From Peribacillus glennii (lineage in GTDB: Bacteria > Bacillota > Bacilli > Bacillales > DSM-1321): a stretch of DNA of 64,000 nt. This document shows positions 52,752 through 60,592 of this stretch, one piece after another. The notes below the pieces were generated by a model. It saw only the letters and a program-made list of their open reading frames with translations. It was not told the origin of the DNA and did not search any database. Position 1 is the stretch's first letter. Every line of letters starts with the position of its first letter. Both the position numbers and the translations under genes were made by a program. Location: positions 806,001 through 870,000 of the forward strand of contig NZ_QVTD01000003.1 in assembly GCF_003429105.1 (NCBI RefSeq), read 5' to 3'.

Positions 52752-53600
52752 TTAAGGCGCATTGGATCGGTTTCCTTGTTTCAAGACAGTAAACGGTTTT
52801 TGACAAACCACTTGTGTTCCTACATATACTTTCGCCGTATAGGTCTCATTAGTGGTTACCGGATAATCCCAGGTGGAGAATCTCGCATGGTAATGCGGCT
52901 CATCCACTTGTTCATGGTGATCAAGAGTCCCATCTGTTACCCGAAAGTTATAATTTGCGCCAGGCCCTGAAACCTCAAGTCGGACATTATCCCTCTCGAT
53001 AGACTCCAGGTTCCCCATACCATCCCTCAGGTGAAATTTAATAGGAACCGTGGATTTTTGATGAAGTGTAAAATTCCGGTTGCTAAAAGGAGGCTCGAAG
53101 CATCCATCTGTAGGAATCTGCTCCTCATGCCCTACCGCTGAAAAGTTAAAAGTCACCGATGTTGACTTCCCTTGCGCATCATTTCCGGTTTCAAGGGGTA
53201 ACTCCGCTGTAAAAGTGAGATCCCTATTCCCCCCGTTAATGATGGTACCTAAAGGAAAGTCTTTTAATCCATTGAGCGAACCCTGATATAAATGCCCCTG
53301 GTTGTCATTTACGGTTAAAATAATTCGATCGTATAATAGTTGATCCCCTGACTCCTGGCTGGAGCTGACAGTATAGTTAAAATCGAGATTGCCATTATTA
53401 CTGACTTTTAAAATAGAAGTCTTCGTATCTCCCGGGGCCAGGTTTTCCGCGATAAGGAAGCCGTTTGCCGGGGAGGTGGAGATGTCGACGTTGTAGGTGG
53501 TTTGGTCGGCTTGGGTGTTTTTGAGTGGAAAAAATACTACTATTAACAGGACTAAACTTACCAGTAACACAATTAAATTATATCCTTTTATATTTTTCAT
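52752..53600 (-). CDS. Secreted TasA-like protein with PxKF motif
   Basis: A 282-residue secreted protein. An N-terminal membrane/signal segment (LIVLLVSLVLLIVVFFPLK) is followed by a beta domain like those of TasA/camelysin (NVDISTSPANGFLIAENLAP, KVSNNGNLDFNYTVSS). A second half carries TVPIKFHLRDGMG, the PxKF motif of surface proteins. GGGTGATT precedes the ATG at 53600. It is the last gene of the matrix locus and is probably exported with the TasA-like proteins. Function unknown. Confidence 0.75.
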   Translation of the reverse strand: MKNIKGYNLIVLLVSLVLLIVVFFPLKNTQADQTTYNVDISTSPANGFLIAENLAPGDTKTSILKVSNNGNLDFNYTVSSSQESGDQLLYDRIILTVNDNQGHLYQGSLNGLKDFPLGTIINGGNRDLTFTAELPLETGNDAQGKSTSVTFNFSAVGHEEQIPTDGCFEPPFSNRNFTLHQKSTVPIKFHLRDGMGNLESIERDNVRLEVSGPGANYNFRVTDGTLDHHEQVDEPHYHARFSTWDYPVTTNETYTAKVYVGTQVVCQKPFTVLKQGNRSNAP

Positions 53601-53667
53601 ATAAAAATCACCCACAATATCTAAACCGCGGTAAATACACACCGCGGTCGGAATTTATCCTAATTTT

Positions 53668-54384
53668 TTAAGGGTTATTTCTAACTTGCTCCGCAAAGAA
53701 GCCGAAATCAAAGATAAAGTTTTTTCCTTGTATCGCATTACTAGCTGATTTATCTAAGGTGACTTTAAAAGTTATGTTTAGCGGACCCGATCCAAAACCT
53801 GGAGTAACTCCTGCTAATTCTAGTTCTTCATCTACTTCTGCATAGGTATTTGTATCGTTAAAAATCAATTCGCTTAATTTACCTTCAAATATTGTAACTT
53901 CCTCATCAGGGTTTGTTATTAATACATTTGCTTTTTCTATAAATTCAAGATATTCAGCTCCAGTTACTAAGCCGCTTACACTGCGAGTTCCTCCTGTTTT
54001 AAGGTATTGAGTGTAAGTTTCACGGGGAGTTGCCTTTATTCCTGTAAGTTTTGCATCTAGTGAACCGGTATTGCTCAGTTCCATTGTCCGTCTCACTGTA
54101 TCACCTGGTGCCCATCCACCTAATGCATCACCACTTGGTGTGATTTCTGTTACATCATATGGATGTTTTGCATCCGGATCTAGCGAATCTGGATAAAACA
54201 TAGGACCAGGGGTATAATCACCATGATTTCTATTGGCCACTAAATTAATCGTACCTGCGGTTGCTGTATTGTTTGTGTTAGAAGTAGTATCAGTAAATAG
54301 AGCATATGTCGCTCCACCTATAGTTAATCCAACTCCTAATAATCCTGTACCAGTAAACAATGCTAATTTCTTTTTGATATTCAT
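53668..54384 (-). CDS. TasA-family matrix protein
   Basis: A 238-residue TasA/camelysin-type protein. The start MNIKKKLALFTGTGLLGVGL has the short SipW-type signal, ending near ATYALFTDT. The mature beta-sandwich follows: TATAGTINL, GGWAPGDTVRRTMELSNTGS, LNITFKVTLDKS. GGAGGATCAGA precedes the ATG at 54384. A terminator separates it from the preceding paralogue, so it may have its own promoter or be read through. Confidence 0.88.
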   Translation of the reverse strand: MNIKKKLALFTGTGLLGVGLTIGGATYALFTDTTSNTNNTATAGTINLVANRNHGDYTPGPMFYPDSLDPDAKHPYDVTEITPSGDALGGWAPGDTVRRTMELSNTGSLDAKLTGIKATPRETYTQYLKTGGTRSVSGLVTGAEYLEFIEKANVLITNPDEEVTIFEGKLSELIFNDTNTYAEVDEELELAGVTPGFGSGPLNITFKVTLDKSASNAIQGKNFIFDFGFFAEQVRNNP

Positions 54385-54413
54385 TCTGATCCTCCTAGGA
54401 CACATTCCTTTAA

Positions 54414-54444
54414 AAAAGGGGATGGTTAAAAAACCATCCCCTTT
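54414..54444 (-). terminator. Terminator after the first TasA/CalY-type gene
   Basis: GGGGATGGT, TTTTTA loop, ACCATCCCC and six T on the minus strand. It splits the matrix locus into two units. Confidence 0.88.
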
Positions 54445-54471
54445 ATAGGTTAAAAATCCTTTTAATAAAAA

Positions 54472-55023
54472 TTATTCTGATGCATCTTGGTTCCAGGATT
54501 TAGGACCACTGTCATCTGTTTTTGTATTATTTCTAGCTTGAACTGCTTTTACATTAAAGGTTACAGTACCAGTAGCCGCTTGATAATCATTATTCGCTGC
54601 TTTTGGGAAACTATATGCAACATTGAATGTCGCCGTCCCATTCTTTGGAACCTTTACCGCACCTTGATCGTGAGTTATAGTCACTGGAGTACTACCTTCA
54701 AACAAGTCACCTGTGCCATCTTTGAAGGTTGCATTAGCATTTGTAGTGTAATTATCTAATTTCACCCATGCATCTAGAGTTCCTTTATTTTCTATTGTCA
54801 ATGTTGCGTTATCAGTATCCCCAGGTGCAAGATTTCCAATATTTGCAGTTGTCGACAATACTGCTCCTCCCGAAATATCATTAATTTTTACCGTACCAGC
54901 TGTAAAAGTATTTCCGCTATTGGATGCCTCAGCAGTGAATAATGCAAATGTACCTCCACCAATTAATGCTGCACCCATAGCTGTTCCTAATAATGCTCCA
55001 CCGATTTTCTTTTTAATGCTCAC
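54472..55023 (-). CDS. TasA/CalY (camelysin)-type matrix fibre protein
   Basis: A 183-residue protein with a SipW-type signal (GALLGTAMGAALIGGGTFAL) cut near FTAEASNSG. The mature domain shows the TasA pattern NTFTAGTVKINDIS, NLAPGDTDNATLTIENKGT, LDAWVKL. A GTG start follows AAGGGAGG. It lies directly downstream of sipW, so it is the position-equivalent of B. subtilis tasA, although its length is nearer CalY. It should form extracellular fibres in biofilm. Confidence 0.88.
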   Translation of the reverse strand: MSIKKKIGGALLGTAMGAALIGGGTFALFTAEASNSGNTFTAGTVKINDISGGAVLSTTANIGNLAPGDTDNATLTIENKGTLDAWVKLDNYTTNANATFKDGTGDLFEGSTPVTITHDQGAVKVPKNGTATFNVAYSFPKAANNDYQAATGTVTFNVKAVQARNNTKTDDSGPKSWNQDASE

Positions 55024-55110
55024 TTTAAATCCTCCCTTTAATTTCCCTACTTATGTATAGGGATTTTTGATTATTTATATTGAACTCCAATACGGAGTAT
55101 CAAACTTTTA

Positions 55111-55680
55111 CTATGCTGCAGTCTTTTCTTTTGGTGGTTCAATTTCCCTAATCGCTCTCCAAATGCTGAAGACAGACCAGCAAATCATTAAAACCCCTGG
55201 TACAATCAGTAAAAATATTGCCCCCGTCTTTGATTGAATAAAACTCATAATTTTACCAATATACGGAATTGTATAACCCGTATATTCACCAACTACATTT
55301 GCAGCTAACACGGGACTTGGATCTTTCGATTTGTTATTATCACCTTTTGTAACATACTGAACGGTTGAATCTACTGTTTGTACTTCCATAATTCTGTGTG
55401 TGATTAATGTATTGGGATCATCAGCTGCTTTGAAAGTGATGACATCACCCTTTTTGAATTTTGCGGGATCTTCAACTGGTTTAACTGCAATTATTGAGCC
55501 TGTTTTGATACCTGGTTCCATCGATCCTGATAAGACTGTCATTAACTCATGGCCCATAATCTTTGGTGTTCCTCCGGCTATTTTTGAAGAGACTACAAGA
55601 TAAATCATGGTTATTAGAAATCCATACACAATTATTGAAGTGATTCTTCCAACCCATTTTAAGAGTTTCTTATTTTTCAT
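55111..55680 (-). CDS. sipW: Signal peptidase I, ER type (SipW)
   Basis: A 189-residue membrane peptidase that cleaves T(as)A-type signal peptides. The catalytic Ser53 is in LSGSMEP, and His95 in THRIMEV takes the place of the bacterial Lys, which marks the ER/archaeal type. The Asp is in TKGDNNKSKD. Transmembrane helices lie near 10-30 and 145-170. It is the second gene of the matrix operon, two bases after the tapA-like gene. Confidence 0.95.
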   Translation of the reverse strand: MKNKKLLKWVGRITSIIVYGFLITMIYLVVSSKIAGGTPKIMGHELMTVLSGSMEPGIKTGSIIAVKPVEDPAKFKKGDVITFKAADDPNTLITHRIMEVQTVDSTVQYVTKGDNNKSKDPSPVLAANVVGEYTGYTIPYIGKIMSFIQSKTGAIFLLIVPGVLMICWSVFSIWRAIREIEPPKEKTAA

Positions 55681-55682
55681 TT

Positions 55683-56621
55683 TTATGGATTACCTCCGGG
55701 TTCAGAGTTTACGTTTTGTTCATTGGACTTGACTTCGATATCTTTTTCATTTCTTTTTGGAGTTTCTAATTCTTTTACTGGATTCTCTTTTGGCTCAGGC
55801 TTAGGTTCTTTCTCTGTTTCAGGTTCTTTTTCTTGTGGTTGTTCTTTTTCTTTTTCCTGATTGTTTTCCATTTTATCGGAAGGTTTAATTTCTTGCTTTT
55901 CCTCAGTTACAGGTTTATTTTCTTCTTCCTTTACTGCTTCTTTCTTCTTGTCATCTTCTTCACGGTTGGCTTCCTTTTTATCTTTATCATCTTTTTCGTT
56001 GTGTTCCTCTTTTTCGTCCTTCTCATTACTGTTTCTGCATTCTTTAAATACGATTGGCATGCTGATCGCAACCGGTATTTCGTCAATTTTTATTTCAAAG
56101 GGACTTTGGATCGGTTTTTTCGGGTGTTGATAGGCAACAAAGATGTATACTCCGGAGTTTTCCGGTTCAAATGATAGTTTTTGTTTAGGGTCATTTGCGT
56201 CCATCTTCTCTATAACGCCGGTATGGACTTTCTTGATGATCTGCGAATCTATTTTTTCGACTACATCATCATCCAGTCGGAAGTGCCCATCTTTCATGGA
56301 GTAAAAATTGTGTGAGGAAAACTGATAGACTTCAAACTTGGAATCTTTTATCATATCGCCTTCACCCATATTCTCGATGTAGGCATTTATAGATTTGCAA
56401 TCACAGTCATCGTAAGGTTTGACAAACTTCAGCTTGCTTTTATCCCACCATGTTCCGGCTTTAAAAGAGTTTTCATTGGTGGCCTGATCAATGAACAGTG
56501 CATTGGTTGGAATCGCCATATGTAAAACAACGATAATGGCATACCAGAGAGCTGCTATTTTCATGCCAATCATCAGGCCTTTATTTTTTTGCCGAAACTT
56601 CCGGATTCTGGTGTTTCTAAT
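55683..56621 (-). CDS. TapA-like matrix assembly protein
   Basis: About 312 residues. A basic N-terminus and one hydrophobic segment (AALWYAIIVVLHMAIPTNAL) act as signal. A beta domain follows with Cys pairs (DDCDCKSINAYIENMGEGD, FEPENSGVYIFVAYQHPKK). The last ~100 residues are Lys/Glu-rich. Position and pattern fit TapA of the tapA-sipW-tasA operon. I place the start at an ATT at 56621 because GGAGGGAGAACA precedes it and no ATG, GTG or TTG there has a site. The open frame extends 71 codons upstream, through the SinR-type boxes, with no ribosome site. Confidence 0.72.
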   Translation of the reverse strand: MRNTRIRKFRQKNKGLMIGMKIAALWYAIIVVLHMAIPTNALFIDQATNENSFKAGTWWDKSKLKFVKPYDDCDCKSINAYIENMGEGDMIKDSKFEVYQFSSHNFYSMKDGHFRLDDDVVEKIDSQIIKKVHTGVIEKMDANDPKQKLSFEPENSGVYIFVAYQHPKKPIQSPFEIKIDEIPVAISMPIVFKECRNSNEKDEKEEHNEKDDKDKKEANREEDDKKKEAVKEEENKPVTEEKQEIKPSDKMENNQEKEKEQPQEKEPETEKEPKPEPKENPVKELETPKRNEKDIEVKSNEQNVNSEPGGNP

Positions 56622-56640
56622 TGTTCTCCCTCCTCGCTCC

Positions 56641-56892
56641 GTTCTTTTTATTGAACGGAAGATTTTAAGAACAACTATTTGGTTTTCCTCTTGCTGTTCT
56701 TTTTTGTTCTTTTTATCGAACCCACAAGTTGAGTATAGGACATTTACAATAGTTTGAAAAACCTCAAATTCGGTTATTTTTTCTTTATAAAGAACATTTT
56801 TCGTTCGTTTTTTAGAAATAGCTCCTATTTTCACTGTTTTTTGTATTTTTTAAAGAACAAAATGAATGTTATAAGGAACAAAGTTGTTCTTC
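56641..56892. promoter_or_regulatory. Cluster of SinR-type operators before the tapA-like gene
   Basis: Five exact GTTCTTT sites occur: plus strand at 56641, 56696 and 56706; minus strand at 56789 and 56852. Near matches lie at 56666, 56873 and 56886. Three pairs form dyads (GTTC-N8-GAAC at 56641-56656 and 56706-56721; AAGGAAC...GTTCTTC at 56873-56892). SinR of B. subtilis binds GTTCTYT and represses the matrix operon. A clear promoter was not placed. Confidence 0.7.
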
Positions 56893-56954
56893 CTGGGAAT
56901 TGAGGTACAATAAAGTTTGCAATAGCAGTTTACGTAAAAAGGGGAAAAGGTAGC

Positions 56955-57476
56955 GTGAAGATTCGTAACGCAGCACCAGGCGATGCCAGGGGCATTACCC
57001 ATGTACATATTAATAGCTGGAACACTACTTATAAGGGGATCGTTCCTGAAAGCTATTTAAGGAGTTTAGATTTTGAAGATAAGGCCGCATTCTGGGAAAA
57101 GATTATTGCAGAGGGGAAAAGTATTGTTTCTATCGCCGAAAATGATTCTGGAGAAATTGTCGGGTTCGCTAGCGGCGGCAAGGAGCAAACCAGTGATCCT
57201 GAATACTTGGGGGAAGTGTATGCCATTTACATTTTAGAAAGCCATCAAAGGATGGGCCTTGGCAAAAAACTCATCAAGCCGGTGATTGAAGAGTTGATTA
57301 ATCGAGGTTTTCCGAACCTGGTGATCTGGGCCTTGGAAAAAAACGCCTGCCGTTCCTTTTATGAGTCTCTAGGGGGCAAAATCGTTAACAAAAAGCCGAT
57401 TTTGATGACGGGAGAACCGCTTATTGAGGTAGCCTATGGATGGGAAGACATACATGATATACTCGAGTACTTATAA
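56955..57476 (+). CDS. GNAT acetyltransferase
   Basis: A 173-residue GNAT enzyme: INSWNTTYKGIVPESYL, GEVYAIYILESHQRMGLGKK and CRSFYESLGGKIV carry the acetyl-CoA loop (QRMGLGKKL). It starts with a GTG after AAAAGGGGAAAAGG. It is divergent from the tapA-like gene, sharing the SinR-rich region. Substrate unknown. Confidence 0.9.
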   Translation: MKIRNAAPGDARGITHVHINSWNTTYKGIVPESYLRSLDFEDKAAFWEKIIAEGKSIVSIAENDSGEIVGFASGGKEQTSDPEYLGEVYAIYILESHQRMGLGKKLIKPVIEELINRGFPNLVIWALEKNACRSFYESLGGKIVNKKPILMTGEPLIEVAYGWEDIHDILEYL

Positions 57477-57652
57477 AATTCGATGTAAGCGGAAAACTGA
57501 TCAATCAAGCGAAAATAACAAAAATTCAGCGAATGTACCGTTAATTAAGCGAACAGGAAACTTCGATTCACCAATACAAACATGACCAATACTGTCTGCC
57601 TTTTCAGCCATAAATTTTGTTGGTCAGTCCCCCATTGGTGTAAAACATTAAT

Positions 57653-57887
57653 CCCAGGGACTGACCTCCATTACTGTGCTCGTTATTCCAACGGGGGTCT
57701 GACCTCCACCACTGTACTGCGTTATTCCAACGGGGGTCTGACCCCCGACCACTGTACCGCGTTAGTCCACCGGGGGTCTGACCCCCACCGCTGTACCGCG
57801 TTAATCCACCGGGGGTCTGACCCCCAACACTGTACTGCATTAACCCACCGGGGGTCTGACCCCCAGTGCGGTAGTGCGTTAAACTAG
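57653..57887. repeat. Tandem array of six ~39-bp GGGGGTCTGACCCCC units
   Basis: Units begin near 57653, 57691, 57730, 57770, 57809 and 57848. Each has a palindrome GGGGGTCTGACCCCC (first two imperfect), then CACTGTACYGCGTTA and TCCA. The period is 39-40 bp. Open frames on both strands across it are by-products of the repeat length. It lies between the GNAT gene and a lipoprotein gene. Confidence 0.92.
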
Positions 57888-57922
57888 TGCAGTACTGGAT
57901 CTCCAGAAGTCCCTTAGAAACA

Positions 57923-57953
57923 AAAGAGAGTGCTGAAAAATTAAGTTCAGCAC
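57923..57953 (-). terminator. Terminator of the lipoprotein gene
   Basis: GTGCTGAA/TTCAGCAC with CTCTTTTG after it on the minus strand. Confidence 0.7.
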
Positions 57954-57968
57954 CCCTACACAATAGTA

Positions 57969-58499
57969 TTACGAATCAATTGCAAAATTACTGATTTTCC
58001 AGCCTTCGGGTTTTTGGATGATGTCGACGTCGACGATCGTCGGTTTTTTTACTTCATCTGAGGAATAGAACTCATAAGTAAGCTTGCCTTTTCCGCTGTC
58101 AAGTTCATGATCGATTAACTTAATATATCCAATTTCTTTGCTGGCAATCCCGCTTCCGTATTGCATGGAAGGCCCATTTACAAAATGGATGCCCGTCTGT
58201 TGAAACTCGACATCATCGGTGACGCGTTTTTTCACTTCGGGAATATTGCCATTTTCCATCGCAAGGAAAAATTGTGTTACATCCTCATCGATGATGGATA
58301 CCGTTTTCTGTGTTTTTTCCAGTCCTGCTATTTGATACTCCAAATCAGAGATTTTTTCTTTTAGGTTCAGGTTTTCGTCAAGGAGCGCAATCTCTTGTTC
58401 CCTTTTCAGGTAATCTTTTTCCGTTTGTATCAAATCACAGGAGGACAAAAGAAATACAGCAGGCAGCAGCAAAAGCGCGCCTAAAATTTTTGTGGCCAT
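57969..58499 (-). CDS. Lipoprotein with coiled coil, unknown function
   Basis: A 176-residue lipoprotein with lipobox LLSSC near residue 21. A coiled coil (LKREQEIALLDENLNLKEKI, DLEYQIAGLEKTQK) follows and then an NTF2/SnoaL-like domain (DVTQFFLAMENGNIPEVKKR, VDVDIIQKPEGWKISNFAID). AAGGGAGGG precedes the ATG. It is anchored on the outer side of the membrane. Family not recognised. Confidence 0.85.
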   Translation of the reverse strand: MATKILGALLLLPAVFLLSSCDLIQTEKDYLKREQEIALLDENLNLKEKISDLEYQIAGLEKTQKTVSIIDEDVTQFFLAMENGNIPEVKKRVTDDVEFQQTGIHFVNGPSMQYGSGIASKEIGYIKLIDHELDSGKGKLTYEFYSSDEVKKPTIVDVDIIQKPEGWKISNFAIDS

Positions 58500-58729
58500 A
58501 TTCTTTCCCTCCCTTTCGTTTTTGTCTCACTTATTAAACGATTGCAAACAAGAAAAAGTTTCAAATTTTTATAATTTTTTGTAAAAAAGAGGAAACTTTT
58601 ATTTATTGGCATTTGCTCCTAAATAAAAAAATAAAGTCCATTGCCGATATTTCTTATAGGAAAGAAAAATTCGTCTATATTATAAGATGGTATATTTAGT
58701 CGCCGTACACTGTCACTGGAGATGATCGA

Positions 58730-60319
58730 TTGAACCTGTACAATTTGTTTGAAAGAACCTTGTTAAAAAATTATCTGGCAGGCACCGCGATTGCCGTATT
58801 TGGGATGGGCAGCCTGTTGATTTTCGGTACAATTCGTTTATCCGTTTCAGAGGGTTATATTTTAATAGGCATTATGGTTTTTTCCGCAATGTCTATGGGA
58901 GTGTCGGAATTTCTTTACTACCTTTCCTATTCGAAACCGGTCCGAAACGTATACAGGAACGGCGATCCTTCCAGTGCACAATGGCAAAAAGCATTTTCGA
59001 CGTTACAGAGAATGCCGGTTCTTGCCGTTAAACGCACAATGCTGCCGCATTTTCTCGGGATTACGATACCTGCTGTTTCGCTCACATTTTTGTTTATACA
59101 TCTAGAGGTTTTGAGTCTTCCCCATTCCTATTTGCTATTGGCCTTTATCGGGGCAATTTTGATGTCGGCAATGCATGCGTTAATGGAGTTTTTCTTAACA
59201 ATGAAAGCGATCCAGCCTTTACTGACCGACATATCGCTGCAAATGAAGAAGCAAAATCTGAACCTGTCCAGCCATGAAGAAACTTATTTTCTTGGGATTA
59301 AAAAGAAACTGCTTGCAAGCTCCCTTTTCCTGGCGCTTTTCCCTGTGATGTTTTTCAGTTTATTGACCATTGCCAATATGATTGAAGGAGACCGCAGTAC
59401 GCTCTTCGATTTCTCCAATTGGCCCGTCTTTTTCCTTGCGTTATTGATTCTTCTGGCATTCGGGGGATCAGTGCTTCTATCGGATAACATCCAAAAGCCT
59501 ATTCAGGAATTGAAATTCGGCATGGATACTGTTAAAAACGGTACACTTTCCTCATTGGAGAATAACTATTCCGACGAGTTTTCCGAACTTGTATCAGGTT
59601 TCAACCATATGGTCACGGCTATTAAAGAAAGGGATGCACAAAATGAATTGTTGCTTGAAAGCATTTACATGCTGATGGCAGGAACTCTTGACGCTCGTGA
59701 TTCCTATACAGCCGGCCATTCATGGAGGGTGTCATCCTATGCCGTACAAATTGGGTCGGAAATTGGCCTGGATTCCCGGAGCCTTGATCTATTAAGAAAG
59801 TCGGCGATCGTGCATGATATCGGGAAAATCGGTATCCGGGATGAAGTTCTTTTGAAGGATGGACGCCTGACGGATGAGGAATTCGAACAAATTAAACAGC
59901 ATCCTGTAATCGGCGCCAGGATCATAGAGCAGTATAAGATGGCGCCAGAGCTTTTGATGTTGGTTCCGGGAGTCAAATACCACCATGAGCGCTTTGATGG
60001 TAAAGGATATCCCGAAGGCTTGGCGGGGCATGACATTCCGCTTTTTGGCAGGATCATTGCCGTTGCGGATGCCTTTGACGCCATGACCTCGGACCGAACC
60101 TACCGAAAAGGAATGGATGTCGAGAGGGCTTTACAGATTTTAAGGGAGGGAAAGGCTTCCCAATGGGATCCCGATATTGCGGAGGTATTTGTCAAGATCA
60201 TCGAAAAAGAACAGGTAAAATCCAACCCACAGCATGCTAACGAAAAGGTTAATCAATCTCCGTTAAGGTTATCCCATAAGGGGTCAGAACCCACAGAAAC
60301 ATCTGCATTTAGATCTTGA
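58730..60319 (+). CDS. Membrane HD-GYP phosphodiesterase
   Basis: A 529-residue protein with about six transmembrane helices in two groups (17-160 and 195-250) and a HAMP-like linker near 253-300. The HD-GYP domain follows: His330 in AGHSWRV, HD at 362-363 (HDIGKIG), His391, and HHERFDGKGYP at 418-428. All metal ligands appear intact, so it may hydrolyse cyclic di-GMP or a related nucleotide. TTG start after GGAGATGATCGA. The last residues (LRLSHKGSEPTETSAFRS) come from a palindromic repeat. Confidence 0.9.
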   Translation: MNLYNLFERTLLKNYLAGTAIAVFGMGSLLIFGTIRLSVSEGYILIGIMVFSAMSMGVSEFLYYLSYSKPVRNVYRNGDPSSAQWQKAFSTLQRMPVLAVKRTMLPHFLGITIPAVSLTFLFIHLEVLSLPHSYLLLAFIGAILMSAMHALMEFFLTMKAIQPLLTDISLQMKKQNLNLSSHEETYFLGIKKKLLASSLFLALFPVMFFSLLTIANMIEGDRSTLFDFSNWPVFFLALLILLAFGGSVLLSDNIQKPIQELKFGMDTVKNGTLSSLENNYSDEFSELVSGFNHMVTAIKERDAQNELLLESIYMLMAGTLDARDSYTAGHSWRVSSYAVQIGSEIGLDSRSLDLLRKSAIVHDIGKIGIRDEVLLKDGRLTDEEFEQIKQHPVIGARIIEQYKMAPELLMLVPGVKYHHERFDGKGYPEGLAGHDIPLFGRIIAVADAFDAMTSDRTYRKGMDVERALQILREGKASQWDPDIAEVFVKIIEKEQVKSNPQHANEKVNQSPLRLSHKGSEPTETSAFRS

Positions 60320-60369
60320 TGTAAAGTTCAGATCTTAATATAGCGTTGTGGGGTCTGAGCCCTTTTTTT
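60278..60369. repeat. GGGGTCTGACCCC-family repeat, also a terminator
   Basis: AAGGGGTCAGAACCCACA pairs imperfectly with the distant GTGGGGTCTGAGCCCTT. Seven T follow on the plus strand. It overlaps the 3' end of the HD-GYP gene. Confidence 0.75.
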
Positions 60370-60530
60370 CTTGATACAGCCGCTTTTTTACACTCTTCCG
60401 CCAGCATTTGTGTTTATTCTATAAAACTTACTATCAATGCGTAATTCTAAGGTTCTATCCGTTAAAATTCATATTTATTCCAAGGAGTGGCCTTGACGAG
60501 CCCGTTTTTGCTTCATTCATTAGAAACCAT

Positions 60531-60559
60531 TTTCCAGATGCCCTTCCCCGTGATATAAT
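60531..60559 (+). promoter_or_regulatory. Likely promoter of the ABC-F gene
   Basis: TTTCCA, 17-base spacer, TATAAT; 33 bp before the ATG, with AGGAGGA between. Confidence 0.6.
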
Positions 60560-60592
60560 TTGAAGGATATTGTCTAGGAGGAATGCTAGAAA

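Noticed and set aside
56622..56834. GTG start at 56834 for the tapA-like protein
   Set aside because: No ribosome site, and the segment is filled with SinR-type boxes. The encoded residues look like an untranslated leader.
57653..57887. CRISPR array
   Set aside because: Both palindrome and spacer are conserved between units and no cas genes are present.
57582..57963. Open frames on both strands giving repeated peptides (SDPHRCTAL, GGGQTPGGLTRYS)
   Set aside because: They exist because the repeat period of about 39 bp is a multiple of three. No ribosome site is convincing, and both strands are open at once.
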